Part shown: one piece after another, positions 39,076 through 47,615 of the stretch
Position numbering within the stretch: position 1 is the stretch's first letter
How the letters are laid out: every line of letters starts with the position of its first letter
Made by a program: the position numbers and the translations under genes
Assembly: GCA_041685755.1 (NCBI GenBank)
Contig: JAWLFC010000001.1
Location: forward strand, 62,001-126,000
DNA length: 64,000 bases
Reading direction: 5' to 3'
DNA from: Sva-07 sp041685755
GTDB taxonomy: Bacteria > Actinomycetota > Acidimicrobiia > Acidimicrobiales > Ilumatobacteraceae
Notes under the pieces: model-generated
The model's database searches: none
What the model was told of the DNA's origin: nothing
What the model saw: the letters and a program-made list of their open reading frames with translations, nothing else

Positions 39076-39747
39076 GTGTCCGATCCCGCGCCCACCACGC
39101 TCGTCCTCGTCCGGCACGGCGAGTCGAACGTCACCGTCAAACGGGTGATCGGCGGTCACCGCACGTGCAACGGGCTGTCCGAGCTCGGACGTCGCCAGGC
39201 CGAGCGGCTCGGCGAACGGCTCGCTGCGACCGGCGAGCTGACGCCGGCGGTGCTGATCTCCAGCAACTTCCAGCGGGCGATCGAGACCGCCGAGATCATC
39301 GCGCCGGCCATCGGTGATGCACCGATCGAGATCGATCCGGGGTTCGGCGAGCACGATCCCGGCCCCGACATCGACGGCATGACGTTCGCCGCCTTCGTCG
39401 AGCGCTTCGGCCAACCGGACTGGCACGGCGACCCCCACTTCGAGGTCTTCCCCGGCGGGGAGACGACGGCGCAGTTCCACCTCCGCGTCGGCGAGGCGTT
39501 GTCGCGAGCCATTCGGGCCCACGCCGGCGGAACGGTGGTCGTGTCGTGCCACGGAGGCGTCGTCGACGCCACGTTCCGACACCTGCTGCGGACCGCGCCC
39601 ACCGGCAACTTCGAGCTGCAGACGCTGAACACCTCCATCACCGAGTTCCGTCGCCCGGCGCCGGGAACCTGGCGACTCGTCCGCTACAACGATGCCGCCC
39701 ATCTGCACGGCCTGCCCGGCGAGACCCCGCGCCCGGTCTCGCCGTAG
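39076..39747 (+). CDS. histidine phosphatase family protein
   Basis: Phosphoglycerate-mutase/acid-phosphatase-like enzyme. The 223-residue product starts with LVLVRHGESNVT, whose His is phosphorylated during catalysis. It has the second Arg at SSNFQRAIETAEI, the catalytic acid region DPGFGEHDPG, and the later VVSCHGGVVDATFRHL with the second His. There is no signal peptide. Within the branched family, PGM-like and CobC-like members cannot be separated here. The GTG start is fixed by a -10 box 7 nt upstream. Confidence 0.86.
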   Translation: MSDPAPTTLVLVRHGESNVTVKRVIGGHRTCNGLSELGRRQAERLGERLAATGELTPAVLISSNFQRAIETAEIIAPAIGDAPIEIDPGFGEHDPGPDIDGMTFAAFVERFGQPDWHGDPHFEVFPGGETTAQFHLRVGEALSRAIRAHAGGTVVVSCHGGVVDATFRHLLRTAPTGNFELQTLNTSITEFRRPAPGTWRLVRYNDAAHLHGLPGETPRPVSP

Positions 39748-39759
39748 CCCGTCAGTCGC

Positions 39760-40794
39760 TCACCGCGTGGCGTAGGGGTCGTGCGGGTCGGGAGGGAGGT
39801 GCTCGAGTTCGATGTCGGTCCCGACGCCGTGGATCTCGGCCAGTTCGACGGCGAGGCGCAGCGCCACGTCGTCCTCGACGGCCCAGCCGGTGGAGTCGAA
39901 GACCGTGATCTCGTCGCGACGGTGTTCCTCGGGCTGTTGCACCAGCTCGCTCAACGACGGGCCGATCCGGTCGGCGGGCACCTGCTGACACTCCCCTTCG
40001 ACGATGCACTGGGCGAGGATGTCGGGCACGACCCACGCCCGCTCGACGAGGGTCCGGGGCAGCTCGATCTTGCCGGGGAAGTCGGCGCCGACGGCGTTGA
40101 CGTGCAGCCAGGGGCGGGTGGTGACGTCGGCGACCACCGCGTCGGCGCCGATGTCGACCGACGTGCACGTGCACAGCACGTCGACCTCGCCGAGGATCGT
40201 CGCCGCTCGCGCCGGTTCGACGACCTCGACCGGGACGCCGATGAACGCGGTGCGGCGGGCGAACGAGGCGGCGGCGTCGGGGTCGGTGTCGAGGCCGATG
40301 ATCCGCTCGATCGGGCGAACCCGGCTGATGGCGTGGACCTGCGTGACCGCTTGCGCCCCGAGCCCGACGACGCCGACGGTGACCGGGCCGCGACGGGCGA
40401 GCAGCTCGGTCGCCAGGCCGGATGCTGCGCCGGTGCGCAGGGCCGTGAGCAGCGTGGCGTCGGCGATGGCGACCAGGTGCCCCGACTCGGTGTCCCACAT
40501 CGACGAGGTGGCGATCACCGACGGAAGCGCCCGCTGCAGCGGATTGGTCGGGTGGTACCCGACCATCTTGATCACGACCGGGCCACCGCGCTCGTGGGTC
40601 GGCATCCACTCGATCAGGCCGAGGTCGGGCTTGTCGTAGCGGAATCCGTCGCGGGTTCTGACCTCGACGGTGTCGTCGTCGTGCTCGGCGAAGCGCCGCC
40701 GGAGCGCGTCGAGCGTCAGGTCCATGAGACGGTCGGGGCCGACGGTGCGCAGCAGGGTCGCCATGTCCTCGGCGCCGAGGATCTTCGTCTTCAT
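39760..40794 (-). CDS. ornithine cyclodeaminase/mu-crystallin family protein
   Basis: NAD(P)-binding enzyme of the ornithine cyclodeaminase family, 344 residues. GVVGLGAQAVTQVHAISRV is the Rossmann NAD-binding loop. The N-terminal substrate domain contains VVIKMVGYHPTNPLQR and DATLLTALRTGAASGLAT, the usual blocks. Members act as ornithine cyclodeaminase, alanine dehydrogenase or ketimine reductase; the reaction is not clear here. The ATG lies about 6 nt after GGAAGGG. Confidence 0.86.
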   Translation of the reverse strand: MKTKILGAEDMATLLRTVGPDRLMDLTLDALRRRFAEHDDDTVEVRTRDGFRYDKPDLGLIEWMPTHERGGPVVIKMVGYHPTNPLQRALPSVIATSSMWDTESGHLVAIADATLLTALRTGAASGLATELLARRGPVTVGVVGLGAQAVTQVHAISRVRPIERIIGLDTDPDAAASFARRTAFIGVPVEVVEPARAATILGEVDVLCTCTSVDIGADAVVADVTTRPWLHVNAVGADFPGKIELPRTLVERAWVVPDILAQCIVEGECQQVPADRIGPSLSELVQQPEEHRRDEITVFDSTGWAVEDDVALRLAVELAEIHGVGTDIELEHLPPDPHDPYATR

Positions 40795-40864
40795 CCCATT
40801 CCCTTCCGAAACGACGGCTCACTGTCGCGCAGCAGCCACAGACGGGGCGCATCGAGCCCGCATC

Positions 40865-42418
40865 TCACGGCGCCGAGAGCAGTACCACGGTGCCGACGCG
40901 GTCGTCGGTGACGGAGTCACTGCCGGCGATCGTCGCCAGAGCGCTGCGGGTCTCCTCGCGATCGCAGGCGCCGGCGAGCACGACCGCTGCGGAGCCCTCG
41001 ACCGCGTCCACCATGGCCATCACGTTCGAGTCGCCCGACCAGCGACATCCGATGTCGCGGACCACCACCTCGGTGCCGCCGAGGAGTACGAGATGCAGCT
41101 CGACGAGGCGGGTCGAGTCGGTCAGCACCTCGTCGACGCCGGCGTCGGCCACCGCGTCGAAGAGCACGGTGTCCTGGTACCGCACCTCGTTCAACTCGAT
41201 GCCCTCGTCGGCCCGGGTGACGACGAAGGAGAGCACGAGACCGAGGTTGACCACCGCGACGACCCCGGCGATGCCACCGGCGACCCGCCGCCACCGGGCG
41301 TGGTCGAGGGTGCCGAGTTCGGCAAGGGCGCGAGCGACGATCACCACACCGACGGCCACGTAGGGGACCCAATAGCGATCGATGATCTCACGGTCGATCC
41401 ACCACCGTTGGGCGGCGATCAGCGCGGTGTAGGCGATGAGGAACAGCAGCCACGGTGACAGTCCGGGCGATTCCAGGACGCCGAGTCGAGATTCCTCGGG
41501 GCGCAAGTCGTCCTTCCTGCGTCGGCTCAGCAGCACGGCGGCGGCGAGGGGTGCGGCGAGCGTTGCCGCACCGAGCAGCAGGTAGAGCGGGTCGGCGAAC
41601 CCCGTCGACGGTGGTGCGACGATCGCGTAGCCCGCTTCGATGACGCTGTCGACGGCCTCGGCGAGGCCGCCTCGTGACTCGGCGTCGAGGTGGGTCGAGG
41701 TCGTCGTGGCCGGTGCTGCCAGCGCCCACACGGCCGTGGGCGCGAGTGTGATCACGGTGACGACCGCCGTGTCGACCGCACGGCGCAGCCCGTTCGGCGC
41801 GGTCCGCCACGCCGCGACGGCGAGGGGCACGACCAGCACGGCGCCGGCGAACCGGGTCGACACGGCCAGCGCCGCCACCACAGCAGCCGCGATCAGGACG
41901 CGGCGCGACCGGCGATCGACAGCCACGTCGACGAGCAGCAGGGCGGCGAGCACGAGCACGACGAACAGCGGCTCGGTCAGCGCCCGCACCGACAGCCGGA
42001 ACAGGCCGAACAGGACGGCGACCACGGCAGCGGCGAGCACGCCCCACCAGGCCGGTGCTGCCGCCGAGCGGCGCACGGACAGGTAGACGAGAACCGGGAT
42101 CGCTGCGGCGAGGAGTGCGTTCAGAACGCGCCCGATTCCGAGCAGATCGTCGACACCGGTCACCGCAGCGGTGGCGCCGACGACGACCGCCCAGAGCGGC
42201 GCGTAGTGGGTGGCACTGGGGGCGAGGGTGGCGTACGGCGAGCCGCCCGTGCGGAGCTCCTCAGCGAGGGACAGGTATGCCACCCCGTCGGGCGACACCC
42301 CCAGCCCGGACGCGGTCGCCACCAGCACGGCCAGAGCGACGAACAGGCCCAGCGACGCCACGGCGACGATGATCGGCCGGGTCGATCGACCGTCGGGTGC
42401 GTCGGCGCGGCGAAGCAT
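40865..42418 (-). CDS. multipass membrane glycosyltransferase-like protein
   Basis: Integral membrane protein of 517 residues with at least ten hydrophobic helices and a final non-hydrophobic, probably extracytoplasmic, 110-residue domain. A polar segment after the first helix (DGVAYLSLAEELRTGGSPYATL) resembles the first loop of GT-C glycosyltransferases, in which an acidic residue is catalytic. Lipid-linked sugar donors are expected for GT-C enzymes. ATG at 42418 was chosen; a TTG at 42451 would add eleven residues. Its 3' end leads toward the cyclodeaminase gene after 70 bp without visible regulatory structure. Confidence 0.72.
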   Translation of the reverse strand: MLRRADAPDGRSTRPIIVAVASLGLFVALAVLVATASGLGVSPDGVAYLSLAEELRTGGSPYATLAPSATHYAPLWAVVVGATAAVTGVDDLLGIGRVLNALLAAAIPVLVYLSVRRSAAAPAWWGVLAAAVVAVLFGLFRLSVRALTEPLFVVLVLAALLLVDVAVDRRSRRVLIAAAVVAALAVSTRFAGAVLVVPLAVAAWRTAPNGLRRAVDTAVVTVITLAPTAVWALAAPATTTSTHLDAESRGGLAEAVDSVIEAGYAIVAPPSTGFADPLYLLLGAATLAAPLAAAVLLSRRRKDDLRPEESRLGVLESPGLSPWLLFLIAYTALIAAQRWWIDREIIDRYWVPYVAVGVVIVARALAELGTLDHARWRRVAGGIAGVVAVVNLGLVLSFVVTRADEGIELNEVRYQDTVLFDAVADAGVDEVLTDSTRLVELHLVLLGGTEVVVRDIGCRWSGDSNVMAMVDAVEGSAAVVLAGACDREETRSALATIAGSDSVTDDRVGTVVLLSAP

Positions 42419-42564
42419 GACGGTCAGGTCTACCAGCCGAGGGCCCTCCAACTCGGCCGTCGGCGCCGCGGGAACATCCGCACGGAGCCGGTCGGCCGGG
42501 TCGCACGTTGATCAGGTCCAGGTGACTCCTCGGTTCATGTCTTGTTCATCGACGTCGCGGCCGA

Positions 42565-42583
42565 GAAGTCAAGTCAAGACTTC
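42565..42583 (-). terminator. terminator hairpin of the tRNA-Pro gene
   Basis: GAAGTC (42565-42570) and GACTTC (42578-42583) form a 6-bp stem with a 7-nt loop directly after the tRNA 3' end on the minus strand. Confidence 0.45.
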
Positions 42584-42584
42584 G

Positions 42585-42659
42585 TCGGGCTGGGGAGATT
42601 CGAACTCCCGACCTCTTGTCCCCCAGACAAGCGCGCTAACCAAGCTGCGCCACAGCCCG
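42585..42659 (-). tRNA. tRNA-Pro (anticodon GGG)
   Basis: On the minus strand all stems close. The acceptor stem is CGGGCTG/CAGCCCG, the D stem GCGC, the anticodon stem CTTGT/ACAAG with loop CTGGGGG, and the T arm GGGAG-TTCGAAT-CTCCC. The anticodon GGG reads CCC/CCU proline codons. The discriminator base is A, and CCA is not encoded. A terminator hairpin follows. Confidence 0.95.
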
Positions 42660-42730
42660 TGTGCATGTGGACCGGTGATGCTACCCGCGCGTCGTTGATC
42701 TGCGACGTGACTTCTCGTCCACTGTTCGCC

Positions 42731-42759
42731 GTTCATCGAACGTTCGTCCGTCGTCCATT
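42731..42759 (+). promoter_or_regulatory. PHO-box-like direct repeats upstream of the nucleotidase gene
   Basis: GTTCATC (42731-42737), GTTCGTC (42742-42748) and GTCCATT (42753-42759) are spaced by exactly 11 bp, the period of streptomycete PhoP binding sites (consensus core GTTCACC). The -10 box is 31 nt downstream. The regulator is inferred by similarity only. Confidence 0.4.
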
Positions 42760-42790
42760 CGTACGTGATCTGCCGTTGATCTCACCCTGC

Positions 42791-42796
42791 TACGGT
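42791..42796 (+). promoter_or_regulatory. -10 element (TACGGT) of the nucleotidase gene
   Basis: TACGGT ends 8 nt before the GTG at 42805. Confidence 0.45.
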
Positions 42797-42804
42797 CCCA
42801 TGCC

Positions 42805-45800
42805 GTGACACGTCGACGACTGACCCCACTCGCCCTCGCCGCCGGACTCGCCACCGGCGTGCTGGTCGCCACCCCGATCGCCACCGCGACCGCCACCGGC
42901 GACGTCCCGACGACCGTCGAGGAGCTGACCGGGCCGACCTACGTCCCGAGCGACGTGCGACGCGTCGTCGACAGTCGCGACGACGGTGACGCCCCGATCC
43001 TCAGCGGCAAGCTCACCCCCGGCCAGCCGGCCGAGATCGACGTCACAGAGCTCGACGACGACATCCCGGCGCCCGGCGAGACCGCCGCGTACGTGTTCAA
43101 CGTCGTGGCGACCGAGGGCGAGGGCCCGGGGTTCGTGTCGCTGTTCCCGTGCGCTGCCGGCTTCGACGGCACCTCGAATGTCAACTTCGCCGAGGAGACC
43201 GCCACGTCGAGGAGTTCGGCCGCTGTGCTCGTCGTGGCATCCCCGGACGACGACGGCAAGATCTGCGTGCAGTCCAACCGAGCCGTGCACATCGTCGCCG
43301 ACTTCTTCGGGTCGTTCCCGACGGGTCAGGGCTTCGTGGAGAACGAGCCGTTCCGTCTCCTCGACGGCCGTGACGGCACCGGCGCCGCCGGACTGCCCGC
43401 CGGGCTCCTGACGCCGGGCGTCGAGGTGAGGGTTCCGGTCGCCGGCGTCGGCGATCTTCCCGCCGACGGCGTGTCGGCGGTGGTGCTCAGCCTCGTCGGC
43501 ACCGGTGCCGAGCGGCCCGGCTTCCTCGCCGCCTATTCCTGCGCCGACGGTTACGACGGCAGCAGCACACTCAATTACCTGACCGACCGCTCGCGAGCGA
43601 ACCTCGCCGTCGTCTCGGTCGACCCGGACGGCGACATCTGTCTCCGCTCGAACCAACCGGTGTTCGCAGTCGCCGACGTCGTCGGTCACTTCGTCGACGG
43701 CAGCGAGCTGCAGACGCCAGGCGTCGAGCGGGCCGCAGACAGCCGTGACGGCACCGGTGGGCTCAACGGCAAGCTCCAGCCGGGCGTCGAGGTCGAGGTC
43801 GATCTCGCCGCGCTGGCGTTGCCGGAGGACACGACGTCGCTGATCCTCAACCTCACCAGCACCGAGAGCGAGGCACCCGGTTGGCTCGCGTTGTACCCCT
43901 GCACCGTCGGACGCAACGGCACCAGCAACCTCAACTACCAGACGGGCGTGTCGACCGCGAATGCGGCGATCGTCCCGCTGGCATCGGACGGCAAGCTCTG
44001 TGTCCAGGCGAATCAGGCCACGCATGCCGTGATCGACTTCGTCGGTGCATTCGGCCCGCCGGCGCCGGTCACCGTCAACCTGCTGCACATCAACGACCAC
44101 CACTCGCACCTGCAGCCCGACGGCGGCTTCGGTAGCGACCTGGGCATCGGCCTCGACGAGGTCGAGTACAGCCTCGGCGGCTTCCCCGCTGTCGTGGCCA
44201 AGATCGACCAGCTCGAAGCCGAACTGGACAACACGATCAAGGTGCACGCCGGCGACGCGATCACCGGCACGCTCTTCTACACCCTCTTCCAGGGCGAGGC
44301 CGATGCCGCGCTCATGAACGAGGTGTGCTTCGACATGTTCGCCCTCGGCAACCACGAGTTCGACGACGGCGACGAGCAACTGGCCAACGGCTTCCTCACC
44401 GACCTCGCCGACCCGGACGACGACTGCCGGGACACGCCGGTGATCGCGGCCAACGTCGTTCCCGAGGTCGGCACGCCGCTCGCTCCGACGAACCCAGACG
44501 ACTTCATCCAGCCGTACGTGATCGAGAAGGTCGATGGCCAGCGGGTCGGCTTCGTCGGCATCAACATCGCCCAGAAGACCCAGGTCTCCTCGCAGCCGCT
44601 GCCCACCACGCAGTTCCTCGACGAGGTCGAGACCGCCCAGAAGTACGTCGACGAGCTGGCGGGAATGGGCATCGACAACGTCGTGCTGGTCACCCACCAG
44701 GGCTACCAGAACGACATCGCGCTGGCCGCCCAGGTCAGCGGCGTCGACGCCATCGTGGGCGGCGACAGCCACAGCCTGCTGGGCGACTTCGGTGAGCTCG
44801 GCTTCACGGCCGAGGGCCCGTACCCGACCGAGGCGACCAACGCCGACGGTGATCTCGTCTGCGTGGCGCAGGCCTGGCAGTACAGCCACGTCGTCGGACA
44901 GCTCGAGCTGACGCTGGAAGATGGCACGACCACCTCGTGCGGGGGGAACCCGCATCTCCTGATCAACGACGACTTCGTCAAGCAGGTCGAAGATCCCGCT
45001 GACCCTGGTGACACCGTCGACGCCGAGCTGACCGCCGAGGAGCGGGCGACTGTGCTGGCACTCATCGACTCGATCCCGACTGCGTCGGTCGTCATCCCCG
45101 ATCCGGAGGCCCAGGCGGTGCTCGACTCGTTCGCCGCCGAAGTCGACGAGCTGGCCAAGGGGGAGGTCGCCACCGCCGGCGAGGCGCTGTGCCTCAACCG
45201 GCTCCCGGGTGACAACCGTTCCGCGGGCACACCCGGTTGCGCTCCCGACGTCGAGGCGGCCTCCGGCGCCCGGGCCGACGTCAACGGTGGCTTCATCCAG
45301 CAGATCGTGACCGACGCCTTCCTCGCCCGTGCCTTCCGCGCCGACATGGCGATCCAGAACGCCGGTGGCGTGCGGATCCCGCTCGAAGCGGGACCGATCA
45401 CCGTCGGCGACGTCTACACCCTGCTGCCGTTCAGCAACACCCTCGTCGAGCTGACCCTCACCGGGCAGGAGATCGACGACGTGCTCGAACAGGCGATCGA
45501 GAACTTCCTCGACGACGGCGGCTCGACCGGCTCCTACCCCTACGGGTCCGGGATCCGCTACGACGTCGACCTGACGCAGCCCTTCGGTGACCGAATCGAT
45601 AACGTCGAGGTCAAGGACCGCGACAGTGGGGACTGGGCATCGCTCGACCTGACGAAGACGGACTACGTCGTGGTGACCAACAGCTTCATCGCCAGCGGGC
45701 GAGACGGCTACGACGCCTTCGGGACCGCCTTCGCCGACGGGCGCGTCGTCGACACCTTCATCGACTACGCACAGGGCTTCTTCGACTACCTCGAGGAGGA

Positions 45801-45885
45801 TCTCGGTGGCGGTACCGTCACCGTCCCGCCGCCCGACGAGTTCTCGACGCAGAGCTTCGTGGGGGCTCCCGGCTTCCCGGACTGA
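42805..45885 (+). CDS. secreted UshA-like 5'-nucleotidase with three N-terminal surface repeats
   Basis: Secreted enzyme of 1026 residues. Residues 1-30 are a signal peptide. Three repeats of about 120 residues follow (near 50-170, 175-300 and 305-415). Each has a VDSRD(D/G)GTG-type start, an LTPGVE turn, an F/W-LA-YPC Cys block, STLNY-type strand, and ending CVQANQATHAVIDF. This repeat is common on Acidimicrobiia surface proteins. Residues from 425 form the metallophosphatase domain with Asp431 and His433 (LLHINDHHSHLQ). LFALGNHEFDDGDEQ and HQGYQNDIALAAQ follow. The 5'-nucleotidase C-terminal domain (GGVRIPLEAGPITVGDVY) completes it. A phosphate-scavenging role fits the upstream PHO-box-like repeats. 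Confidence 0.88.
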   Translation: MTRRRLTPLALAAGLATGVLVATPIATATATGDVPTTVEELTGPTYVPSDVRRVVDSRDDGDAPILSGKLTPGQPAEIDVTELDDDIPAPGETAAYVFNVVATEGEGPGFVSLFPCAAGFDGTSNVNFAEETATSRSSAAVLVVASPDDDGKICVQSNRAVHIVADFFGSFPTGQGFVENEPFRLLDGRDGTGAAGLPAGLLTPGVEVRVPVAGVGDLPADGVSAVVLSLVGTGAERPGFLAAYSCADGYDGSSTLNYLTDRSRANLAVVSVDPDGDICLRSNQPVFAVADVVGHFVDGSELQTPGVERAADSRDGTGGLNGKLQPGVEVEVDLAALALPEDTTSLILNLTSTESEAPGWLALYPCTVGRNGTSNLNYQTGVSTANAAIVPLASDGKLCVQANQATHAVIDFVGAFGPPAPVTVNLLHINDHHSHLQPDGGFGSDLGIGLDEVEYSLGGFPAVVAKIDQLEAELDNTIKVHAGDAITGTLFYTLFQGEADAALMNEVCFDMFALGNHEFDDGDEQLANGFLTDLADPDDDCRDTPVIAANVVPEVGTPLAPTNPDDFIQPYVIEKVDGQRVGFVGINIAQKTQVSSQPLPTTQFLDEVETAQKYVDELAGMGIDNVVLVTHQGYQNDIALAAQVSGVDAIVGGDSHSLLGDFGELGFTAEGPYPTEATNADGDLVCVAQAWQYSHVVGQLELTLEDGTTTSCGGNPHLLINDDFVKQVEDPADPGDTVDAELTAEERATVLALIDSIPTASVVIPDPEAQAVLDSFAAEVDELAKGEVATAGEALCLNRLPGDNRSAGTPGCAPDVEAASGARADVNGGFIQQIVTDAFLARAFRADMAIQNAGGVRIPLEAGPITVGDVYTLLPFSNTLVELTLTGQEIDDVLEQAIENFLDDGGSTGSYPYGSGIRYDVDLTQPFGDRIDNVEVKDRDSGDWASLDLTKTDYVVVTNSFIASGRDGYDAFGTAFADGRVVDTFIDYAQGFFDYLEEDLGGGTVTVPPPDEFSTQSFVGAPGFPD

Positions 45886-45906
45886 CCGGTCGTCGCTCAC
45901 CTCGTC

Positions 45907-45940
45907 CGGATCGGGCCCGCCCTCGGGCGGGCCCGATCCG
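45907..45940. terminator. strong bidirectional terminator hairpin
   Basis: A perfect 15-bp stem (45907-45921 with 45926-45940) with a 4-nt loop, almost pure GC. It lies between the convergent nucleotidase gene and the small zinc-ribbon gene. No T tract follows. Confidence 0.72.
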
Positions 45941-45949
45941 CGTCAGCGG

Positions 45950-46150
45950 TCAGTTGAAGATCTCGACGACGCGCCAGCCGAGATAGGCCACGAGCGCCAC
46001 GACCATCAGCTTGAAGTGCCACGGCGCCTTCTCCTCGTCGGCGCCGACGTTCGTCGGGTCCTCCACGACCCGGCCGCACGACGGGCAGGTGCCGTCGTCG
46101 TTCATCGAGTTCGGCGTCCAGTACTTGGCGCACTCCTCGCACCACGGCAT
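45950..46150 (-). CDS. small membrane-anchored zinc-ribbon protein
   Basis: A 66-residue protein downstream of der. Residues 1-30 hold a double CxxC zinc ribbon (CEEC ... CPSC). A charged linker leads to one hydrophobic helix (FKLMVVALVAYLGWRVVEIF) at the C-terminus, so the zinc ribbon faces the cytoplasm if the N-terminus is inside. No function is known. It is separated from der by 64 bp and could share its transcript. Confidence 0.68.
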   Translation of the reverse strand: MPWCEECAKYWTPNSMNDDGTCPSCGRVVEDPTNVGADEEKAPWHFKLMVVALVAYLGWRVVEIFN

Positions 46151-46214
46151 CAGGCCACCGCGCTCGCTGGGGCACCGCCTGCCAGGGCGACACTCGGTTG
46201 TGCGACCGTCGGGC

Positions 46215-47615
46215 TCACTGCCGTTTGCGCACCCGCAGCTTCAGCGCCGTCGACCCGAGCCCGAACTCCTCGCGGATCGTGCGCTCGATGTAGCGGAGGT
46301 AGTGCTGGGGGATCTCCCGGTTCACGAACAGCGTGAACGTCGGCGGGTCGATCGCCCCCTGCACGGCATAGAGGATCTTCGCTCCCCCACCCGCCGGCTG
46401 GCGCTGCTGGGCGGCGGCGATCACCTTGTTGACGTCCTTGGTCGGCACACGCGTGTGGTACTGCGAGATCGCCTCGTGCAGACGCGGATGGAGCTTGTCG
46501 ACGTTCTTGCCGCTCAGCGCCGAGATCTTGAGCACCGACTGGTCGGCGACGAACGCCAGCATCCGCTTCACCTCGGCCTGCACCTCGAGTCGTTCCTCGG
46601 TGCCGACGAGGTCCCACTTGTTGAGGATGAGCACGATCGGGCAACCGGCGGAGTCGACGCGCTCGGCGAGGCGCTGATCCTGGGCCGTCACACCGACCGT
46701 CGCGTCGATGACGAGCAGGGCGACGTCGGCGTCGTCGATCGAGCGCAGGGCCCGCACGAACGAGTAGTACTCGGCGGAGTCGTCGATCTTGCCCTTGCGA
46801 CGCATGCCGGCGGTGTCGATGAAGATCACCGGACCACCCTCGGTCTCCACGAGCGTGTCGATCGAATCGCGGGTGGTGCCCGGCATGTCGTGCACGACCG
46901 CTCGATCCTCGCCGACGAGCCGGTTGAACAGCGTGCTCTTGCCGACGTTCGGCCGTCCGACGATCGCCACCCTCGGCACCGCTGCGACCGGTGCCTCCGC
47001 CTGGGCCGCGGTGTCGGGCGCCCACGGGTCGATCGTCGGCGTTGCGGGCTGACGAAGGTGTTCGGGGAACCGTTCGAGTACGACGTCGAGCAGGTCGCCG
47101 GCGCGCCGGCCGTGCAGCGCGCTCACCGGCACCGGCTCACCGATGCCGAGGCTCATGAACTCCCACATCTCGTTCTCGCGTCGCTCGTTGTCGGCCTTGT
47201 TGGCCACGACGACCACGTCGGTCTTCGAGCGGCGGATCCAGTTGGCGATCGTCTGGTCGTCGTCGGTCAGCCCGACCGACGCATCGACGACGAACAGCAC
47301 GACGTCGGCCTCCTGCACCGCCGCTTCGACCTGACGGCTCACCTTGACGTCGAGATCGTCTCCGCCGGGCATCCAACCACCGGTGTCGACCACCCGGAAC
47401 GGCACGTCGAGCCACTCGGCCTCCATCACCTTTCGATCGCGGGTGATGCCGGGGCGATCCTCGACGATCGCCTGCTGGCTGCCGACGATGCGGTTGAACA
47501 GCGTGCTCTTGCCGACGTTCGGTCGCCCGATGATGACAACCGTCGGGAGTGTGCGCTCCTCCTCGGTGTCTCCGGTGATGTCGGTGCCGTCGTTCATGTC
47601 GGTGTCTCCGGTCAT
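46215..47615 (-). CDS. der: GTPase Der (EngA)
   Basis: Double-GTPase ribosome-assembly factor, needed for 50S maturation. The 466-residue product has two G domains, each with GRPNVGKST (the first at 30-38), DTGGWM/DTAGMR and NKAD/NKWD, followed by the KH-like C-terminal domain (FTLFVNREIPQHYLRYIERTI). The N-terminal 20 residues are acidic and repetitive (MTGDTDMNDGTDITGDT), encoded by a short near-duplicate, a lineage extra. ATG at 47615 overlaps the stop of the DUF512 gene in an ATGA arrangement, so the pair is translationally coupled. Confidence 0.97.
   Translation of the reverse strand: MTGDTDMNDGTDITGDTEEERTLPTVVIIGRPNVGKSTLFNRIVGSQQAIVEDRPGITRDRKVMEAEWLDVPFRVVDTGGWMPGGDDLDVKVSRQVEAAVQEADVVLFVVDASVGLTDDDQTIANWIRRSKTDVVVVANKADNERRENEMWEFMSLGIGEPVPVSALHGRRAGDLLDVVLERFPEHLRQPATPTIDPWAPDTAAQAEAPVAAVPRVAIVGRPNVGKSTLFNRLVGEDRAVVHDMPGTTRDSIDTLVETEGGPVIFIDTAGMRRKGKIDDSAEYYSFVRALRSIDDADVALLVIDATVGVTAQDQRLAERVDSAGCPIVLILNKWDLVGTEERLEVQAEVKRMLAFVADQSVLKISALSGKNVDKLHPRLHEAISQYHTRVPTKDVNKVIAAAQQRQPAGGGAKILYAVQGAIDPPTFTLFVNREIPQHYLRYIERTIREEFGLGSTALKLRVRKRQ

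Noticed and set aside
42533..42554. GTTCATG/GTTCATC pair 11 bp apart upstream of the membrane glycosyltransferase-like gene as a third PHO box
   Set aside because: Only two imperfect units, over 110 bp from the gene start, and no phosphate-related product; kept out as probably chance.
42738..42747. LexA-like SOS box (GAACGTTC)
   Set aside because: The actinobacterial SOS box needs four bases between GAAC and GTTC; here they are adjacent, and the 11-bp repeat pattern explains the sequence better.
42790..45900. A 1036-codon open frame on the minus strand opposite the nucleotidase gene
   Set aside because: It is a frame-shadow of the plus-strand gene: no recognisable domain, Arg/Val/Asp-rich composition fixed by GC-rich codons, and the plus strand encodes a complete known enzyme.
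45907..45940. Attachment-site or replication-origin reading of the 15-bp stem
   Set aside because: It sits exactly between convergent stop codons with no flanking recombinase or dnaA boxes, so a terminator is the simpler explanation.
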